Positions 39,420 through 49,325 are shown, numbered from the stretch's first letter. The stretch is DNA of 64,000 nucleotides from Flavobacterium lipolyticum (GCF_020905335.1 NZ_JAJJMN010000001.1:3534001-3598000), one strand, 5' to 3'. Numbers and translations: made by a program. Notes: a model not told the origin generated them from the letters alone.

Positions 39420-40577
39420 TTAAACTGATTGTGTTTTTTTCTTTTTATTCTGACGTCCGTACCAAATTAAAAAACCTGTCACGGGAAGAAACATGCATAC
39501 AAGTCCCACAAGTAAAGTCAGTGTTTTTCCAATCCATCCGGCCCAAAAACCAATGTGGAGATTCATCGTTGTGTCGTCAATATCTAAACCGTTCATTACT
39601 TTTACGGGTATTTCAAATTCCTGGCCTGTATAGCGATTAAGCACAAAAGTTTTCCCGTTTTGAACGCCTTTCAAACCAATATCTTCGGCGGTAACTGCAA
39701 ATAAACTGGTAATGCTGTCTTTTGCGGCAATCGATAATTTGACTTGTTCGATCGTTTTGTCTTTTGCAAATAATCGTTCTATTATTGGGTTTAATGCTGC
39801 AAATGTTTTAGTACTGTCATATTCAGGTTTGATGTCCCGAAATTTAGAGTAAGCGCGCGGCATACCTCCAAATACTTTTTGCGTCGCTGAGTTTAAAGGT
39901 TTGTTAACAATAATTAAACCGGTAATAGTAATCAATAAGGCGGGCAATAGGTTGTAAAATCCGGGAACATTGTGTAAATCGTAGTTGAGTCGTTTAAAAC
40001 TGGCATTTTTTTTAATAGTAAAGCTTTGCAGTTTGGTAGATCGGTTCCATTTTTTTGGCCACCATAAGATAAGTCCTGTAATTAATTCGATTAGAAAAAT
40101 CCAAACTGAAATTTCTATAATTAAATTTCCGATATCTCCAAAAGGAATATGACCGCTGTGTATGTGGGCAATGACATAGAAGAAATCATAAGCCTTTCCG
40201 GAAGTTAAAACTTTGCCTGTATAAGGATCGATCCATGAAAATTGCAAATCCCGGTCTTTGGTCGACGAAGCCATCTTAATGGTTCTTTCGGGATCTCTGT
40301 AGGTAATAAAATAACTGGGTTTACGATTGGGCAGTTGTGTTTTGAAAGCCCTTATAATTTCTTCCGGAATTAGTTTTTGTTCTTTTACTTCAGAAACATA
40401 TAAGGAATCATAAGCCAAACCATCAATAATATTATCGCAAAAGATAAATAATACTCCTGTAAGCGCTACAATAAATACAATAATTCCGGAAGTAAGTCCT
40501 AACCATAAGTGGAGCCAATGATTCAGTTTACTCCATTTGCTTTTTTGTTTGTTTTTTTTGATTGTATTTCCAGACAT
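39420..40577 (-). CDS. PepSY-associated TM helix protein (iron-uptake reductase-like)
   Basis: A 385-residue inner-membrane protein with four membrane segments and the PepSY_TM pattern: KLNHWLHLWLGLTSGIIVFIVALTGVLF at the N-terminus, then a periplasmic region with PepSY-like strands, and HIHSGHIPFG and LHIGFWAGW histidine-containing segments. Relatives are iron-regulated and sit beside siderophore receptors. Some act as periplasm-facing ferric-siderophore reductases (FoxB-like). It lies 71 bp after the second TonB receptor, across a hairpin, and runs into the esterase gene. Confidence 0.85.
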   Translation of the reverse strand: MSGNTIKKNKQKSKWSKLNHWLHLWLGLTSGIIVFIVALTGVLFIFCDNIIDGLAYDSLYVSEVKEQKLIPEEIIRAFKTQLPNRKPSYFITYRDPERTIKMASSTKDRDLQFSWIDPYTGKVLTSGKAYDFFYVIAHIHSGHIPFGDIGNLIIEISVWIFLIELITGLILWWPKKWNRSTKLQSFTIKKNASFKRLNYDLHNVPGFYNLLPALLITITGLIIVNKPLNSATQKVFGGMPRAYSKFRDIKPEYDSTKTFAALNPIIERLFAKDKTIEQVKLSIAAKDSITSLFAVTAEDIGLKGVQNGKTFVLNRYTGQEFEIPVKVMNGLDIDDTTMNLHIGFWAGWIGKTLTLLVGLVCMFLPVTGFLIWYGRQNKKKKTQSV

Positions 40578-40593
40578 ACTGTAAAACGATAAA

Positions 40594-40630
40594 AACCAAG
40601 CTACAATCGATAAGATATGATAGCTTGGTT
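40594..40630 (-). terminator. Hairpin between TonB receptor 2 and the PepSY gene
   Basis: AACCAAGCTA / TAGCTTGGTT forms a 10-bp stem followed on the minus strand by TTTTTATCG. It may end or attenuate the receptor transcript, so that fewer PepSY/esterase messages are made. Confidence 0.6.
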
Positions 40631-40648
40631 ATAACTAATTAAAAAGAA

Positions 40649-43051
40649 TTAAAATTTAAAAGTAAGATTAGCTACTAATTGTCTTGTTGGCATCATATTA
40701 GCCCAATAATCTGCTGACCAATATTCTTTGTTCGCAAGATTATTGACTTTTAGCCCTAATCTAAATTTTTGTTTTTCATAGAAGACACTGGCATCTAATG
40801 TGGTGTATCCGTTTGCTGTAAAGGTGTTGGCATCATTTAAATAGCTATCACTTTGAGTGTTTCCGCCAAAACCAAAACCAACTCCTTTGGCTTGTCCGTC
40901 TAAGATTTTATAGCTAATCCAGAAATTAGCAACATTAGCAGGAGTAGAGTAAGGTTTTTTTCCTTCAAGACTTGGGTTTGCTTTGGTGTATTCACTTTGG
41001 TTATAACCGTAGCCTACAATAATGTGTAAGCCTCTAAACGGATTTGCAATCAGATCGGCCTCAAAACCTTTACTGCTTTGCGTTGCATCCTGAACAGAAA
41101 ATAAAGGATTGTTAGGATCTGTACGCAATTTGTTTTTTACTTTAATATCATAGTAACTCAAAGTACCGTTTAGTTTTCCTCCCAGTAATTCAATTTTTAC
41201 ACCACCTTCTAACTGGTTTGCTTCTTCAGGTTTAAACTCTGTCAAACCATTTGGATTGTCTGCAGTTGGTGCTGGCGACACATTGCTGAATCCGTTCATA
41301 TAATTTCCAAAAACCGAAACTTTGTCTTTAACAACCTGATACACTAAACCAAATTTTGGAGAAACAGCATTCTGATTGTACTGTGCAATTTTGTTTTCGT
41401 AATGATCAAAACGCGCGCTGGCCATAGCAATAAATCGATCGGTAATATTGATCACATCCGAAGCATAAAAACTTAATGTTCTAAAATCTCTGGTGTTAAC
41501 TACAGTTGGCGCCGTCATATTAGCGATAAGCTGTTTGTATTTCTCCATATTGATAAAAGCGGCATTTCCGTTGATGGTAAGGGCAGGATTTGCAACAGCG
41601 GTATCATAATTATTAATGAGCCATCTGTTATCATTTGTACTGATATAGGTGTAATCGATCCCTAAAAGTAATCGGTTTTTAAGGCTTCCAATATTGAAAT
41701 TCCCGATAAAGTTTTGTTGAATTTGTGACGTTTTAAAGGTACTGTTGATGTTGTACAATCTTCGTTGTAAAGTAATACCAGAATTCGCAGCCGTATTGAT
41801 CAGTAAGAACAAATAATTGGCCTTATTGTCGGTAAAAGCATTAGAAAAATTAGTTTGCGAAACCCATTGATCTGACAATTGATAGGTGGCTTTTGCAAAA
41901 ATATTGGTGTTTTTTGCTTCCGATTGTAAATCATCTGTCGCATACGATTTTTTGAAATCAAAATGTAAATCATTCAGACTTTTTACTGGTGGTGTACCGC
42001 TTCCTAAACCAATAGAAGTTGAATTACGGTTTCCTTGATACAATTCTAAATCAAAGTCAAAGGTCAAACGGTCACTGGCTTTATAAGTAAAGGAAGGAGC
42101 CACGACAAAAGTGTGGCTTTTGCCATAATCCTGCCATGTTTTTTGGTTGTCTAAAGCGGCGTTAATCCTAAAAAGCATTGTTTTTTCTTCATTAAGAGGT
42201 GTATTAAAATCGATAGTTGTACGACTTAGAGCCCAGCTTCCGGTCGTATAACTTACTTCACCTTTCATAAAGTCAAAAGGCTTTTTAGTCACTCTGTTGA
42301 TAAGACCGCCATAAGTGGTTAAGGACGAGCCAAACAAGGTTGCTGATGGTCCTTTGATTACTTCGATACTTTCCAGGTTTACAGGATCACTCATCGTTAC
42401 CCAGTTTGTGTTCATTCCGTTACGGATTGATCCCGCTGCCGATGAACCGCTAAAACCACGCATTCTTAAACTTAATCCAACTCCTCCAGAACCCACACTT
42501 TGCGTCACGTTGTTTAATCCCGGAGCCGAGTTTAAAGCACTTCTGAAATCAACAGCTATTTGTTCTACAAAGAGTTCTTTGGGAACGACGGTATACACTT
42601 GCGGGTTTTCAAGATTTGCAATCGGTAATCTCGCGACATATTCACTTTGTTTTTTAGCAAATTTTTTGGCGGCAGAAACAACCACAACTTCCTGTAATTC
42701 TTTTAAAGAAGATTCTAATTGAAATGAAACCGTTGAGGTTTCATTTGCACTGACTGTAATTTGCTGTTTTGATGGAATATGTCCCATCATATTAATTTCG
42801 ATTTCATATGTTCCTGTAGGCACCTGGCTTAAAATAAAAACACCATTTTCATCTGTGAGGGCTGACTTTTTTAATTTTGGTACTGTAATATTTACGGAGG
42901 AGGCAAGGTGGTCATCTGAAGTAATTACAGTTCCTTTTATAGAACCTGTACTTTGTTGGGAAAATGCATTTGTAATGAAAAAACAAACCAGAAGAAGCAT
43001 GTAAATGGGGGTGGTTAACATCTTTTTTACCCTTGGTATAATAAAAAGCAT
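40649..43051 (-). CDS. TonB-dependent receptor with N-terminal carboxypeptidase-regulatory domain (receptor 2)
   Basis: An 800-residue receptor. The start is 43051 or the Met at 43021 (MLTTPIYMLLLVCFF), which gives a more typical signal peptide. After the signal come a carboxypeptidase-regulatory-like domain (GSIKGTVITSDD, GTYEIEINMMG), a plug (NPQVYTVVPKELFVEQ, VIKGPSATLFGSSLTTYGGLINRVTK) and a barrel ending in F. It shares many segments with receptor 3. It is divergent from the AraC regulator, with a 188-bp gap that contains repeat sites, and is probably under that regulator's control. Confidence 0.9.
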   Translation of the reverse strand: MLFIIPRVKKMLTTPIYMLLLVCFFITNAFSQQSTGSIKGTVITSDDHLASSVNITVPKLKKSALTDENGVFILSQVPTGTYEIEINMMGHIPSKQQITVSANETSTVSFQLESSLKELQEVVVVSAAKKFAKKQSEYVARLPIANLENPQVYTVVPKELFVEQIAVDFRSALNSAPGLNNVTQSVGSGGVGLSLRMRGFSGSSAAGSIRNGMNTNWVTMSDPVNLESIEVIKGPSATLFGSSLTTYGGLINRVTKKPFDFMKGEVSYTTGSWALSRTTIDFNTPLNEEKTMLFRINAALDNQKTWQDYGKSHTFVVAPSFTYKASDRLTFDFDLELYQGNRNSTSIGLGSGTPPVKSLNDLHFDFKKSYATDDLQSEAKNTNIFAKATYQLSDQWVSQTNFSNAFTDNKANYLFLLINTAANSGITLQRRLYNINSTFKTSQIQQNFIGNFNIGSLKNRLLLGIDYTYISTNDNRWLINNYDTAVANPALTINGNAAFINMEKYKQLIANMTAPTVVNTRDFRTLSFYASDVINITDRFIAMASARFDHYENKIAQYNQNAVSPKFGLVYQVVKDKVSVFGNYMNGFSNVSPAPTADNPNGLTEFKPEEANQLEGGVKIELLGGKLNGTLSYYDIKVKNKLRTDPNNPLFSVQDATQSSKGFEADLIANPFRGLHIIVGYGYNQSEYTKANPSLEGKKPYSTPANVANFWISYKILDGQAKGVGFGFGGNTQSDSYLNDANTFTANGYTTLDASVFYEKQKFRLGLKVNNLANKEYWSADYWANMMPTRQLVANLTFKF

Positions 43052-43092
43052 ACTATATTTATTTAGATTGGTTATAAATTGATAATTTTACG

Positions 43093-43158
43093 CAAAAGTA
43101 ATATGTTAATAAAAACATAATAAACGCAATAAGGATTAATATAAACGCAATAAGGATT
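43093..43158. promoter_or_regulatory. Candidate AraC operator: two direct 18-bp repeats plus receptor 2 -7 element
   Basis: ATAAACGCAATAAGGATT occurs at 43120-43137 and again, identical, at 43141-43158, a 21-bp spacing or two helical turns. On the minus strand a -7 element TACTTTTG (43100-43093) lies next to the nearer repeat. The expected TTG is 26 bp away, too far, which fits an activator-dependent promoter. The region lies between receptor 2 and the AraC gene. Confidence 0.65.
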
Positions 43159-43239
43159 TAAATGAAATCGTCTTGTAATTAGTAAGTTATAGACTATAAT
43201 TATGCGTTTAAACCCGTAGCAGCAAATAGAATTTTAGCG

Positions 43240-44229
43240 ATGAAAACAGTGATGAGAAGTGATATTTTTAAGCGAGAACTGGTTGTTGTAAATGATCCTA
43301 TTCGGTTTAATAAGGAAGATCTTGTCGAGAAGAAAATCAATTATAATTACAAAGGAATTAGAGGTGTCATTACCGATATAATGTTAGATGGGGTTCATTT
43401 GGTGGCAAGAGATCTAATAATAGAAAATGAATTTTACTCGATTGAAGTAGAGCACGATTTTTCGTTCATAAAGCTTCATATTGAAATGGAGGGTGATAAT
43501 GAATACTGTCCCGAGAATGCATCAGACAGAGGGATTTATATTCCGCAGGGACACTATAATTTGTTTTATTTGCCCAAAATAAAAGGCATTTTAAATTATC
43601 GGACTAAAAGAAGAAAAACGCTCGAAATCACGTTTACGGCATCCTATTTAGAGCAGCTGTTTTACCCAAATTTAAAAACCACCATTCCGCTTTTGGCAGA
43701 AGCAATAGCTACTCATACCTCATACGCAATGTGGGATACGAGCAAAAGTATTTCGCCTAAACTGAATGTTTTGATAGAAGATATCTTGCAATGTTCGTAC
43801 TCCGGAGCCATTAAAAAAGCTTTTTTGGAATCAAAAGTAGTAGAGATTCTTTCGTATTTATTTACCATTATAAATGAAGAAGAAAATACCAAAGTAAGCG
43901 TAGAACTTAGTGCATGCGATTATGTTAAAATCCTTGAAGTCGAAAATATTTTAAAAACACAATTTAAAGAAAAACATACTTTAGCGAGTATTGCATCGCA
44001 GGTAGGACTGAATAATTTTAAAATTAAAAAATATTTTAAGATGGTTTTTAATGCTACTGTTTTTAATTATTTGACGCAGGTGAGAATGGAATATGCGAAA
44101 CAAATGATATTAGAAAAGGATCTCCCGATATCTGTTGTTTCTGAAGAATTAGGTTATAAAAACCCGCACCATTTTACCGTAGCGTTCAAAAAAACGTTTG
44201 GATATCTGCCCAGTAAGCTAAAAAAGTAA
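43240..44229 (+). CDS. AraC family transcriptional regulator
   Basis: A 329-residue DNA-binding protein. The C-terminal 100 residues form a double helix-turn-helix (HTLASIASQVGLNNFKIKKYFK, then LPISVVSEELGYKNPHHFTVAFKKTFG). The N-terminal 200 residues are a ligand- or partner-binding region of the PchR type, not the AraC arabinose fold. It is divergent from receptor 2 and convergent with receptor 3 across a terminator. PchR/YbtA-type regulators activate siderophore receptor genes in response to the imported ferric chelate, so this gene probably senses the chelate imported by its neighbours. Confidence 0.88.
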   Translation: MKTVMRSDIFKRELVVVNDPIRFNKEDLVEKKINYNYKGIRGVITDIMLDGVHLVARDLIIENEFYSIEVEHDFSFIKLHIEMEGDNEYCPENASDRGIYIPQGHYNLFYLPKIKGILNYRTKRRKTLEITFTASYLEQLFYPNLKTTIPLLAEAIATHTSYAMWDTSKSISPKLNVLIEDILQCSYSGAIKKAFLESKVVEILSYLFTIINEEENTKVSVELSACDYVKILEVENILKTQFKEKHTLASIASQVGLNNFKIKKYFKMVFNATVFNYLTQVRMEYAKQMILEKDLPISVVSEELGYKNPHHFTVAFKKTFGYLPSKLKK

Positions 44230-44262
44230 AAGGGACTAATCTTTTAAATTAGCCCCTTTTTT
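44228..44262. terminator. Bidirectional terminator between the AraC gene and receptor 3
   Basis: AAAAGGGACTAAT / ATTAGCCCCTTTT (one mismatch) lies between convergent genes with A and T tracts on the two sides. Confidence 0.85.
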
Positions 44263-44283
44263 ATCTTTATCAGAGAGTTTGTA

Positions 44284-46710
44284 TTAGAATTTGTAGGCGA
44301 AACTGGCTACAACATTTCTGGGTTTTTGTGGATTTAGAGTAGACCACCCACCATTAAAATAGTCTTTGTTTGCAATATTATTGATGTTAAAAGCTACGCG
44401 GAATTTATTTGAATTATAGAAAACCGAGCCATTGATTACAGTATAATCCGGCAATACAAATTTTCCGGTTTTGGAACTGTTCAGAATGGCATTTTCACTG
44501 GCATAATTTCCTCCAAAACCAATACCGAAATTCTCTAATGTACCTTCTTCAAATTTATAAGTAGCCCATAAGTTTACTAAGTTTTTAGGACCTGACCAAA
44601 AGGGTCTTTTGCCTTGCTCCAGCCAAACATTTCCAACATCACCTTTTGTAATTTTACTGTCGTTGTAGCTGTATCCGGCAATTATACTTAATCCTTTTAT
44701 TGGCGCAGCATTCAGGTCAAATTCAAAACCTTTGCTTTGCGCTTCACCACCCTGGGAGCTGTACAATGGATTACTGGTCACTAAATTGGCTACATTAATG
44801 TTATAGTAACTCACAGTAGCATTTAATTTATCTTCGAAAATAGTCGCTTTAACTCCAAATTCCAATTGATTGGCATGTTCCGCCTCAAAAGTTTTGGAAC
44901 CGATTAAATTGCCATCAGAGTCATAAGTCACGGCTGGAGCAATATTTCTGAAGCCATTCATGTAATTGGCAAATACGGCTAACTTATCTTCGACGGGCTG
45001 GTATAATAATCCGAATTTTGGCGATAAAGCCGTTTGTGTATAATCGTCATTCTTATTTTTGATGTCACCTTTCGTATCAAAATAATCAACTCTTAAACTA
45101 GCCATGGCTAACAATTTAGAAGTAATGTTAAGTACATCAGACGCATAGACGCTATAAGTAGCATCTTGTTGATTAAAGTTTCCGGCCTTTTCATTTGCCA
45201 GAAGTTTATCAACAGACGTTTGGGTCAGATAATAAGGATTGGCAGCATTTAATTGTCTCACTTCGCCCTGTGCTGTAATGTTGTAAAGACGGCCATAACC
45301 GGAACCTCCGGACATTACATTTCTTTCAAAATAATCCAAACCTGCAACAAGACGATTGCGCATGGATCCAATTTTAAAATCACCAATAAAATTCTGTTGA
45401 ATATCAGTTGTTACGGTTTGTGATTGTTCTTTGGTGATGTTAAATCCGAAATCTTTATTTCCGTCTTCATTGTCATAGATATAAGTGTAATAACCTCTCG
45501 ATTTTGATGAACTTCTGGATAAAACCGTTTGCGAAGTCCATTGCTCAGAAATTTTGTAATTCATCTGTCCCTGAAGACTGTATCTTGGATTTTTTATTGA
45601 TAGATCGTTGCTGTAAAATGATAAATCGGTATTATAGTTTAATTCGGTTAAGTTAGCATATTGTAAAGCGGAATCTCTGCCTAAAAATAGCATTGAGGGC
45701 GTTGTTTTTTCTTCCAGCATTAACTCCGTATGGATCAAAAAGGAAAGCTTATCGTTTACTTTATAAGAAAGGGAAGGAGCTACAAAAAATGAAGTACGAA
45801 ATCCGGCATCCTGAAAACTGTTTTCGGTTTGATAAGCAGTATTAATTCTAAAAATAACATTATCGGCATCGTCTAGAGGAGTATTGATATCGGCAGTAAT
45901 ACGATTTAAACCGAAACTTCCGGCCAGATAAGAGACTTCACCACCAAAGCCACTATATGGTTTTTTGGTAACGGTATTAATAAGTCCGCCATAGCTCACT
46001 AAACTGCTGCCAAATAAAGTTCCGGATGGACCTTTTATGACTTCGATGCGTTCAACGTTTGCCGGATCTAAACTTCCGTTGGTTAAACCCGGTAATCCGT
46101 TTACAATATTGGCCTGGACTTCAAATCCACGAAGACTATAATACGAACCACCATCACCGCCACGACCTGTAGATTCCCATAACTTTTGAATTCCGGGTAC
46201 ATTTTTTAAGGCATCTTCATAATTTGTAATGGCTTGTTCCTTAATTAATTCAGATGAAACGATATTGTAAACCTGGGGATTTTCGACATTCTTTAAAGGC
46301 ATTTTTGAAACATAAGTACTTTGCTTCGGAAAAGCTTTTCTTCGATTATTGGTAATGATTACCTCTTTTAACTGTTTGTTCGAAACCTTCAACTGTAAGT
46401 TAAGTGTTGTATTTTCATTGATCGAAACAATTACTTCCTGTTCCAGAGTTTCATAACCGGCTAAAGAAACTTGCAAAGTGTAGGTGTTTGGTCTTACTCT
46501 GTTAAATTCAAAAGCGCCGTCCTCATTACTAATGGTAGTGTATTTTGAGTTTTTAAGGATAACATTTACACCTGGTGCAGCATCACCATCAGATGTTGTG
46601 ATTGTCCCTTTTATTTTTCCGAAATTTTGCTGGGCAAATGAACCGAAAAAAGAAAAAAGGAAACTGATTGTAAGTAGAAAACGATAGGTTTTCACAATAG
46701 AATATTTCAT
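44284..46710 (-). CDS. TonB-dependent receptor with carboxypeptidase-regulatory domain (receptor 3)
   Basis: I chose the Met at 46710 (MKYSIVKTYRFLLTISFLFSFF, 808 residues). The open frame to 46764 adds 18 residues that would precede the signal peptide. Architecture as in receptor 2: signal, regulatory-like domain (GKIKGTITTSDGDAAPGVNV), plug (NPQVYNIVSSELIKEQ, VERIEVIKGPSGTLFGSSLVSYGGLINTVTK) and barrel. The two share SYGGLI-type plug segments and probably arose by duplication. It has its own flavobacterial promoter and is the outermost gene of the iron locus. Confidence 0.9.
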   Translation of the reverse strand: MKYSIVKTYRFLLTISFLFSFFGSFAQQNFGKIKGTITTSDGDAAPGVNVILKNSKYTTISNEDGAFEFNRVRPNTYTLQVSLAGYETLEQEVIVSINENTTLNLQLKVSNKQLKEVIITNNRRKAFPKQSTYVSKMPLKNVENPQVYNIVSSELIKEQAITNYEDALKNVPGIQKLWESTGRGGDGGSYYSLRGFEVQANIVNGLPGLTNGSLDPANVERIEVIKGPSGTLFGSSLVSYGGLINTVTKKPYSGFGGEVSYLAGSFGLNRITADINTPLDDADNVIFRINTAYQTENSFQDAGFRTSFFVAPSLSYKVNDKLSFLIHTELMLEEKTTPSMLFLGRDSALQYANLTELNYNTDLSFYSNDLSIKNPRYSLQGQMNYKISEQWTSQTVLSRSSSKSRGYYTYIYDNEDGNKDFGFNITKEQSQTVTTDIQQNFIGDFKIGSMRNRLVAGLDYFERNVMSGGSGYGRLYNITAQGEVRQLNAANPYYLTQTSVDKLLANEKAGNFNQQDATYSVYASDVLNITSKLLAMASLRVDYFDTKGDIKNKNDDYTQTALSPKFGLLYQPVEDKLAVFANYMNGFRNIAPAVTYDSDGNLIGSKTFEAEHANQLEFGVKATIFEDKLNATVSYYNINVANLVTSNPLYSSQGGEAQSKGFEFDLNAAPIKGLSIIAGYSYNDSKITKGDVGNVWLEQGKRPFWSGPKNLVNLWATYKFEEGTLENFGIGFGGNYASENAILNSSKTGKFVLPDYTVINGSVFYNSNKFRVAFNINNIANKDYFNGGWSTLNPQKPRNVVASFAYKF

Positions 46711-46766
46711 TTTATATTGAGTTTGGTTAAAGTAATTATTTTTATTTAGAATTAATAAAAACAATG

Positions 46767-46796
46767 CAAATGTAAAGAATACTATTTCTTTAACAA
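46767..46796 (-). promoter_or_regulatory. Promoter of TonB receptor 3
   Basis: On the minus strand TTG (46796-46794) and TACATTTG (46774-46767) with a 19-bp spacer lie 56 bp before the chosen start codon, which also supports the 46710 start. Confidence 0.65.
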
Positions 46797-46969
46797 ATAG
46801 TTTGGAGCTTGATTTTATGAAGTTTGAGTTATATTTGAGTTACTTTTTTCAAAATTTAGAGGGGTATATGCAGAATGAATTAAATTTCTGACGTTTATTA
46901 AAAAACTTAAAAAGAGTAGCAGTTACATGCTGAAAGCCTTAATTTTGTATCCAAATTGAAAACTTCCCC

Positions 46970-48130
46970 ATGATTTTACCTTTCTTGAAAAAACTGCAGC
47001 ATTCACCTAAAGGATACCGTTTGGCCAATACTGTATTTTTTTTCCTCTCAGGATTTGGATATTCTTCCTGGGTGTCCCGTATTCCGCATATACAGGCGCA
47101 ATTGCATCTGTCTGAAGCTGAGTTTGGCGCTGTTTTATTTGCCTTTCCGATTGGTTTAATGCTGACCATGCCTTTTACAGGAATGCTGTTAAATAAATAC
47201 AGCAGTCGTTATGTTATGCTGTTGGGAGCCATCATGTTTAATATTGCTCTGGCGTTACCTGGTTTAGCAGCTTTTGTATGGCAGTTGGTCGTCATACTTT
47301 TAATTTTTGGAGCTTCGAGGAACATTTTCAACTTATCCATAAATGCACAATCACTGGAGGTTCAGAAATTATATCCAAAATCAATTATAACCCGTTTTCA
47401 TGCCGTATGGAGTATAGCTGTTTTTTCGGGAGCAGGTTTGGGTTATGTAATGGTGACACAACATATTGCACCGATTCATCATTTACTTGGCGTTAGCGTT
47501 TTTATGATGGGGCTTACGGCTTGCTTTTATCCGATGAGTATCCATAATGAGCCTGTGCCGGTAAAAAAGAAGTTCTTTTCGATGCCGGAAAAAAATCTGA
47601 TAAAGTTCGCCCTGATTTGTTTTGTGTCTATGGCCTGCGAAAATACCATGTACGACTGGAGCGGTATTTATTTTAAAAACATACTAAAAGCTTCTCCAAA
47701 ACTAACCAGCGCCGCCTTTGTCTTTTTTGCAACAGCAGTAACCTTGGGACGTCTGTTTGGGGATTATGGCGTAATGAAATTTGGCACCAAACGGATTTTG
47801 TTTTACAGCGGAGTTTTAATCACAACGGGTTTTGCGATTTGTTTTGCCCTGCCGTATGCTTATCCAACAATTTTTGGCTATGTCCTGATTGGATTTGGAG
47901 TTTCCTGTGTCGTTCCGCTTGTATTTAGTATCGCCGGAAGATCATCTAAATTAAGCAGCGGTTCAGCCTTAACCTCTATCTCTACAATTGGCTATCTAGG
48001 ATTTTTACTGGTTCCGCCTATGGTTGGTTTTATCTCTGAATATTTAAGTATGAAATGGGCATTTTTAATAATGGCACTTCTGGGGATACTGATGATTTTG
48101 ATGGTCAATAAAATCGGGGAGAAGGAGTGA
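46970..48130 (+). CDS. MFS transporter
   Basis: A 386-residue inner-membrane protein with 12 predicted helices and the fucose-permease/YbjJ-like opening FFLSGFGYSSWVSRIPHIQAQL, followed by loop segments such as LLNKYSSR and FGTKR. It contains a conserved acidic MYDWSGIYFKN segment. Fucose- and YbjJ-like MFS proteins export or import sugars and small organics. The substrate is not determinable. It lies beside the iron locus, and siderophore or xenobiotic export is possible but unsupported by sequence. A TAATTTTG at 46940-46947 is a possible -7 element. Confidence 0.85.
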   Translation: MILPFLKKLQHSPKGYRLANTVFFFLSGFGYSSWVSRIPHIQAQLHLSEAEFGAVLFAFPIGLMLTMPFTGMLLNKYSSRYVMLLGAIMFNIALALPGLAAFVWQLVVILLIFGASRNIFNLSINAQSLEVQKLYPKSIITRFHAVWSIAVFSGAGLGYVMVTQHIAPIHHLLGVSVFMMGLTACFYPMSIHNEPVPVKKKFFSMPEKNLIKFALICFVSMACENTMYDWSGIYFKNILKASPKLTSAAFVFFATAVTLGRLFGDYGVMKFGTKRILFYSGVLITTGFAICFALPYAYPTIFGYVLIGFGVSCVVPLVFSIAGRSSKLSSGSALTSISTIGYLGFLLVPPMVGFISEYLSMKWAFLIMALLGILMILMVNKIGEKE

Positions 48131-48300
48131 TTTTTTCTGAGGGGCTAAGATACTAAGCTTTTGTTGGAAAGGGACTAAGCTACTAAGTTGCTAAGGTTCT
48201 GAGTTTTTTTAATCGCGAAGCTCGTAGTTTTTAAATTTCGTAGGGATGAACTGTTTTTTTGAGTTGCTAAGGCACTGAGATACAAAGTTTCAAAGTTGTT
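48131..48300. repeat. CTAAG-type low-complexity repeat
   Basis: Variants of CTAAGNTACTAAG, GGGACTAAG and GCTAAGGTTCTGAG recur several times after the MFS gene. A similar GGGACTGAGGTTCTTA ends the window after prfA. Confidence 0.5.
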
Positions 48301-48306
48301 TATTGT

Positions 48307-48813
48307 TTAATCTTTAATAAGAGATATGAAGCAGAGAAAAATTATTAGAATTCCCGTGAATAAAAGAATTTTTGTAAATTGTTTATCTTTTAGATCCCCA
48401 CTTTTTTTCTCAAAATAGCTTTTATATCTAAACATTGTCCCTCTTCCTGTTTCATAAGGGATTAATTCCCTATTGTATATTTTCCAAAATATTAATCTAA
48501 TTAAATGATACTGAAAGAAAGTTAGCAAAGGAATTATTGCAATAAGAGAATTGTTAATAGAAAATGCAGTTGATAATAATAACCAGATTATAGAAAAATA
48601 AACATTTCTAAATCTTAGTCCAAAAGGAGAAGAAATAGTTAAAAATCCAATGATTAAGGAAATTATAAATGAAGTTGAAAGTTTGTCTGCTGGGTTATAT
48701 TTATTGATGTATATATAGTAGAATATTACAATTATGTACAAAAATAGATATATTAAATCTGAAAGAATTAGTTTTCTAATTTCTAATTTTCCAATAATAA
48801 ATTTCCTATTCAT
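48307..48813 (-). CDS. Hypothetical membrane protein
   Basis: 168 residues with four hydrophobic segments (LIYLFLYIIVIFYYIYI, FIISLIIGFLTISSP, YFSIIWLLLSTAFSI, ILLFTGILIIFLCFISL) separated by basic loops. I do not recognise the family and it has no informative motif. Its N-terminus is 35 bp before the stop of the next minus-strand gene. Its AT-rich codon use suggests accessory origin. Confidence 0.6.
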   Translation of the reverse strand: MNRKFIIGKLEIRKLILSDLIYLFLYIIVIFYYIYINKYNPADKLSTSFIISLIIGFLTISSPFGLRFRNVYFSIIWLLLSTAFSINNSLIAIIPLLTFFQYHLIRLIFWKIYNRELIPYETGRGTMFRYKSYFEKKSGDLKDKQFTKILLFTGILIIFLCFISLIKD

Positions 48814-48848
48814 TGATTTTTCTATCTATTATGGATATAATTGGAGAA

Positions 48849-49325
48849 CTATTTCTTCGTCATCACAAATTTCTCTGAACTTGGTTTACCGTTTAAATTT
48901 CCGGAAATCTCAGCAGTTAAAGTATTATTCGCTCCTTTTGTATAGGTTATTTTTTGCGGATAATCGTGTTTCGGATTTTCAAAAACCAATTGTTTGTCTG
49001 ATTCAGCAGTCGATTGAAAAGCCACCGGTTTATCATCATTCTGGCCTTTCACCGTTGCAAAATAAGTTAAGGTTTCTTCTTTTTGAGATAACACGATGTT
49101 TTCGAAATGAATAGTATCTTTTTCTTTAATGAAATAAGAGGCTGCACTAAAAGTACTGTCATTTAGTTTTTGCCAATTTTCAGTCAGAATACCGTCCGGA
49201 GATTTGTTTTCCCAGTTTCCTATTAACCAGTCTGCGACTTTGATTTTATCTTTTTCAGCAGAATCTTTCTTCTGGCAGGAAACAGCAGCGATTAAAAGCA
49301 CTGAAAGGGTAATTTTTTGAAACAT
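48849..49325 (-). CDS. DUF6265-like lipoprotein
   Basis: 158 residues with a lipoprotein signal (LLIAAVSC, lipidated Cys17). The mature part has WLIGNWENKSPDGILTENWQKLNDSTF, then beta strands ending NPKHDYPQKITY, a pattern of the small lipocalin-like DUF6265 family in Bacteroidota. Function unknown. It lies upstream of the membrane gene on the same strand and the pair may be co-transcribed. Confidence 0.75.
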   Translation of the reverse strand: MFQKITLSVLLIAAVSCQKKDSAEKDKIKVADWLIGNWENKSPDGILTENWQKLNDSTFSAASYFIKEKDTIHFENIVLSQKEETLTYFATVKGQNDDKPVAFQSTAESDKQLVFENPKHDYPQKITYTKGANNTLTAEISGNLNGKPSSEKFVMTKK

